DNA from: Alkalihalophilus pseudofirmus OF4
Lineage (GTDB): Bacteria > Bacillota > Bacilli > Bacillales > Bacillaceae_D
Reading direction: 5' to 3'
NCBI RefSeq assembly: GCF_000005825.2
Contig: NC_013792.1
Span: 221,223-285,222, forward strand
DNA length: 64,000 nucleotides
Below the pieces are notes generated by a model that was given only the letters and a program-made list of their open reading frames with translations, was not told the DNA's origin and did no database searches. Shown here piece by piece: positions 61,397-64,000 of this stretch (within the stretch, counting starts at the first letter, position 1; every line of letters starts with the position of its first letter). A program made the translations under genes and the position numbers.

Positions 61397-62632
61397 CTAA
61401 ACTACATCTTGGAATAATGTGTTGCTTTTTAACAGGGCATAAATCCAATGTAAGAGCTTATTCACACAAGCAATGACAGCCACCTTAAAAGGTTTTCCTT
61501 CATCACGTTTCTTGTCGTAGAACTCACGTAACTTCTTATTACGAGGGATAATTTCATCACTCGTTTTCTTCTTACGACAGTCTCGAATGGCACAACGTAC
61601 GGCCATATATAACGCGTGACGAAGCCTGCTGGAGCCACGCTTGGTTATTCGATTCTTAGTAGCTGTGAATTTACCAGATTCAAAAACGCTTGGATCCACT
61701 CCAGCGAATGCGACTAGCTTCTTTGGATGGTCAAATCGATCAATTTCCCCAATCTCGGATATAATCGTTGCAGCGATTTTTTCTCCGATACCAGGAATTG
61801 ATTTGATAACTTCATATTCTTCAACTTCTTGCGCAAGGGCATCTATCTCGGATTCTAACTTTGATAGGTGCTCTTTGTATTGGAGGATAATATTAATAAA
61901 CATTCCAAGGCTCAAAATGTGACTCTGATAAACGGCTTTCTCAAACGGATTTCGAATGGCCGCAGCTTTGATTTGGGCTGCTTTATCACTAGCCCAACTT
62001 AGTGAACGACTCTTACAATTCCCGTGGATCTTTTCGGTCAAGACCTCATCACTGGCATTTAGAATATCTTCAGACGAGGGAAATTCCTTTAAAGTTAGCA
62101 GGGACACAACGGAATATAAATCTCCAAACACTCCTCTAAATTCAGGGAATACCTGATCTAGAATCGCTTGAAATTGTAACTTTGTCTGAATTAAAGTACC
62201 AGTAATATTCTCATGTTGTCTCGTAAGATTACGTAAGTTTAGGAGTTGAACACCGCGCTTTTTATAGGGTTCAAGTTCCTCTTTATAGTACAGTTCACAC
62301 AGAAGATAAGCATCGGCTGCGTCCGTCTTAACCTTTCGCAGGCTGGAACTTTTGGCTTTGTAAGAAATCAATGGGTTAATAACAATCAAGAGATAGCCCC
62401 GTTCCTCAAGATAATGAACAATAGGAGCTTGATAGTGTCCTGTTGCTTCCAGAATAACCGGAGGTTTCTTCCCTGTCTCAGCTGTCAAACCTTCAATGAA
62501 TTGTACAAGGGACTCAAGCCCTTCGTTAATATGTGATACCTTAAAGCTCTTACGGTATGGTTTCCCTTTATCTATGAATGCTTGTACCTGACTTTCTCCT
62601 TTTGACACATCCAGACCAATGACTGGATTCAT
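61397..62632 (-). CDS. IS110-family transposase
   Basis: 411 residues from ATG 62632 (GGAGGGGATTGAG upstream; a longer frame to 62725 is not needed). The N-terminal DEDD RuvC-like domain has GLDVSK, ILEATGHY and VKTDAADAY. The C-terminal Tnp_IS116/IS110/IS902 part has SIPGIGEKIAATIISEIGE and AFAGVDPSVFESG, with the conserved Ser in TKRGSSRLRHAL. Length and motifs are complete, so the element is probably active. IS110 enzymes use a bridge RNA to choose targets. Confidence 0.92.
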   Translation of the reverse strand: MNPVIGLDVSKGESQVQAFIDKGKPYRKSFKVSHINEGLESLVQFIEGLTAETGKKPPVILEATGHYQAPIVHYLEERGYLLIVINPLISYKAKSSSLRKVKTDAADAYLLCELYYKEELEPYKKRGVQLLNLRNLTRQHENITGTLIQTKLQFQAILDQVFPEFRGVFGDLYSVVSLLTLKEFPSSEDILNASDEVLTEKIHGNCKSRSLSWASDKAAQIKAAAIRNPFEKAVYQSHILSLGMFINIILQYKEHLSKLESEIDALAQEVEEYEVIKSIPGIGEKIAATIISEIGEIDRFDHPKKLVAFAGVDPSVFESGKFTATKNRITKRGSSRLRHALYMAVRCAIRDCRKKKTSDEIIPRNKKLREFYDKKRDEGKPFKVAVIACVNKLLHWIYALLKSNTLFQDVV

Positions 62633-62835
62633 TCTCAATCCCCTCCAAATATTAATATTAACCGGTACCCCTAATCCTTCTTGCAGTATCACAGCTTCGC
62701 TTGTTATACGAGATCTATGTCCCAACCAGCCTCAATCATGTTTCTACAAGTAGGGGGCAAACTGTTTAGTTGACGGGATCAAGTCCCACGAGCAGTTACG
62801 TTTTACCCCGGCTACCGTTATAATAAAACCATATA
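62633..62835 (-). ncRNA. Candidate IS110 bridge-RNA region
   Basis: About 200 nt of non-coding DNA precede the transposase ATG on its own strand, as in IS110-group elements whose bridge RNA lies upstream of the gene. Several GC-rich hairpins are present (for example around GTGGGACTTGATCCCGTC). Element ends and RNA loops cannot be placed by eye. Confidence 0.45.
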
Positions 62836-62841
62836 ACAAAT

Positions 62842-62878
62842 GGTCAACCAGAAATATTTTCTTATCTGGCTGACCTTA
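62842..62878. terminator. Hairpin at the edge of the IS110 region
   Basis: GGTCAACCAGA (62842) pairs with TCTGGCTGACC (62865-62875), one mismatch, T-poor tail. Function uncertain. 62879-62967 is promoter space for the Nudix gene. Confidence 0.4.
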
Positions 62879-62967
62879 TAATACGAAAGGGCAGGTTAGT
62901 TTAAGAAGGGACTTCATTGGAATAAGTAATTTTACTAGTTAAACAAATAAAAACGGGGGTAATGTGA

Positions 62968-63402
62968 GTGCGGAAATGGTTTGGTTCTTCAGGTGTTTGT
63001 ATTAATGAAAATGGACAATTGTTAATGGTCTTTCAAGGAAAACCTGAAGAGAAAAAAACGTGGTCTATTCCATCGGGAGGAAAAGAACTCGATGAGACAT
63101 TTGAAGAGTGTTGTATTCGAGAAATCGAAGAAGAAACAGGATATTCAGGCGAAATTATTGAGAGAATTAAGATTAAGAGAATGAGTTATGAACATCTTAA
63201 TGTAACTGTTGAAGCCCATTATTTTTTAGTGAGGATTGTGGGTGGAAGAAAAAATTTTCAAGACCCTGATAATCTTATTTATGATATTGCTTGGAAAACT
63301 TCAGACGAAATAAAGAATTTAGAATTAACCTTCCCTGAAGATAGAGAATTCCTTATTAACTATATAACGAAGGTATCGCAGCCCAATTCCTTGTTCAATT
63401 AA
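62968..63402 (+). CDS. Nudix hydrolase
   Basis: 144 residues from GTG 62968 behind GGGGGT. The full Nudix box is present: GGKELDETFEECCIREIEEETG (about residues 38-59), with all Glu ligands. Such enzymes hydrolyse nucleoside-diphosphate-linked substrates. The substrate is not deducible. It is monocistronic with its own terminator. Confidence 0.9.
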   Translation: MRKWFGSSGVCINENGQLLMVFQGKPEEKKTWSIPSGGKELDETFEECCIREIEEETGYSGEIIERIKIKRMSYEHLNVTVEAHYFLVRIVGGRKNFQDPDNLIYDIAWKTSDEIKNLELTFPEDREFLINYITKVSQPNSLFN

Positions 63403-63407
63403 CGGGT

Positions 63408-63435
63408 GCATTCCTTCAACAAGGAATGCTTTTTC
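63408..63435 (+). terminator. Intrinsic terminator of the Nudix gene
   Basis: GCATTCCTT/AAGGAATGC with a 4-nt loop and TTTTT. Confidence 0.85.
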
Positions 63436-63583
63436 TATGTCAAAGAAAAGGAAATTAATGTTAAACTAAAGGAGCAGGATTATTTAACAAGGGGTATGCA
63501 GTTTAATGCTATCCTCAAAAAAGAAATTGAGTTTTGATTAAAATTACTAAATGTTTAGTTAGATTAGTAGAGAAAGGTGACGT

Positions 63584-63979
63584 ATGAAAAAAAGAGTTAA
63601 TTTTTTATCAGAGGCTTTCGCAGTGGTTTTTTTCACTTTAATGGTTGTCATAGACTTCTTTCCCGATATAGGAATAAATATGTCGATAGGAGCAATAGGG
63701 GTTGTAACATTTATCTTATTAGCTGTTATTACTCGTCATAAAGGAGAACCAGTGTTTAGCTCGAAAAAACAAGAACTTATTTTTATTGTTCTTTCGGGGA
63801 TATACTTTTTCTCCTTACTTATAATTTTAAGTTTACTCGGTGGTGTTTCTCAGGTTGGTATTGGTATCACTAATCCAATACTATGGGGATTATATTTGAT
63901 AGGAGTTCTTACTTCCTATACTAAGTATAAGAAGGAGTTAAAACAATCAAACAACAATGAAAGCGGAACTTTTGAATAA
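63584..63979 (+). CDS. Small polytopic membrane protein, 131 residues
   Basis: ATG behind AGAAAGGTG. Four hydrophobic helices (about 11-28, 33-52, 62-85, 92-110) with a short charged tail. No recognised family. The last complete gene in the window. Confidence 0.65.
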   Translation: MKKRVNFLSEAFAVVFFTLMVVIDFFPDIGINMSIGAIGVVTFILLAVITRHKGEPVFSSKKQELIFIVLSGIYFFSLLIILSLLGGVSQVGIGITNPILWGLYLIGVLTSYTKYKKELKQSNNNESGTFE

Positions 63980-64000
63980 TTGTTTAATAATATTGTTAAG

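Noticed and set aside
1..64000. CRISPR array, tRNA or rRNA genes
   Set aside because: No regularly spaced 25-40-bp repeats and no cloverleaf or rRNA-like sequence were recognised. The iterons at 30352 and 32031 are too short and lack spacers.

Overview
The window reads as a low-GC Gram-positive, spore-forming Bacillaceae replicon, most likely a large plasmid or plasmid-derived island. The evidence is the purine-rich Shine-Dalgarno sites, frequent TTG/GTG starts, an SLH-domain protein, a YabE-like 3D-domain protein, a Spo0E-like peptide, and several plasmid-style maintenance elements. No tRNA, rRNA, CRISPR array or conjugative relaxase was recognised.

Region by region: (1) 1-12140 is a Tad/type IV-pilus-like secretion operon: a TadZ-like protein, a VirB11/TadA-type ATPase, a double-length TadB/C-like membrane protein and four small pilin-like proteins. 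It is followed by an SLH-anchored protein and a 1106-residue secreted protein with an Ig-like segment. (2) 12141-18700 holds a diguanylate cyclase, a lone TnpB element that seems to have cut the start off a small membrane gene, decayed remnants and a Zn-ribbon protein. (3) 18700-30850 carries a frameshifted SF1 helicase, a gene-free block of palindromes and candidate small RNAs, a DNA-binding protein, a 3D-domain cell-wall protein, two related exported proteins, an IstB remnant and a 19-bp iteron array. (4) 30850-42750 is a maintenance and replication block: holA (delta), dnaN (clamp), topB (interrupted by an in-frame TGA), an orphan RRNPP-type regulator, a nuclease lipoprotein and a frameshifted EAL phosphodiesterase. 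(5) 43419-49881 is a defence and recombination block: a TIGR02391/HEPN-like protein, a BcgI-like type IIB restriction-modification pair, a dead serine recombinase and a tyrosine recombinase. (6) 50415-57635 is a quorum-sensing-linked RiPP locus. (7) 57950-63979 holds small plasmid genes, a candidate type I toxin-antitoxin module, a Spo0E-like gene, an IS110-family element, a Nudix hydrolase and a membrane protein.

The most notable system is region 6. A PlcR-like regulator is divergent from a 37-residue exported peptide whose C-terminus resembles the PapR signal. Next comes a compact thiazole/oxazole-modified peptide (TOMM) operon: a 46-residue Cys/Gly-rich precursor, an attenuator hairpin, a cyclodehydratase partner protein, YcaO, a SagB-type dehydrogenase, an arylamine-N-acetyltransferase-like enzyme, a DUF2268 metallopeptidase and an MFS exporter. 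The layout predicts a cell-density-controlled azole peptide.

A second system-level pattern is a set of terminator-like hairpins placed 14-85 nt before start codons, too close for a promoter in between in most cases. Several share a flank resembling TTAC..TCGGAAGCACCG. This suggests a replicon-wide attenuation or antitermination regulon.
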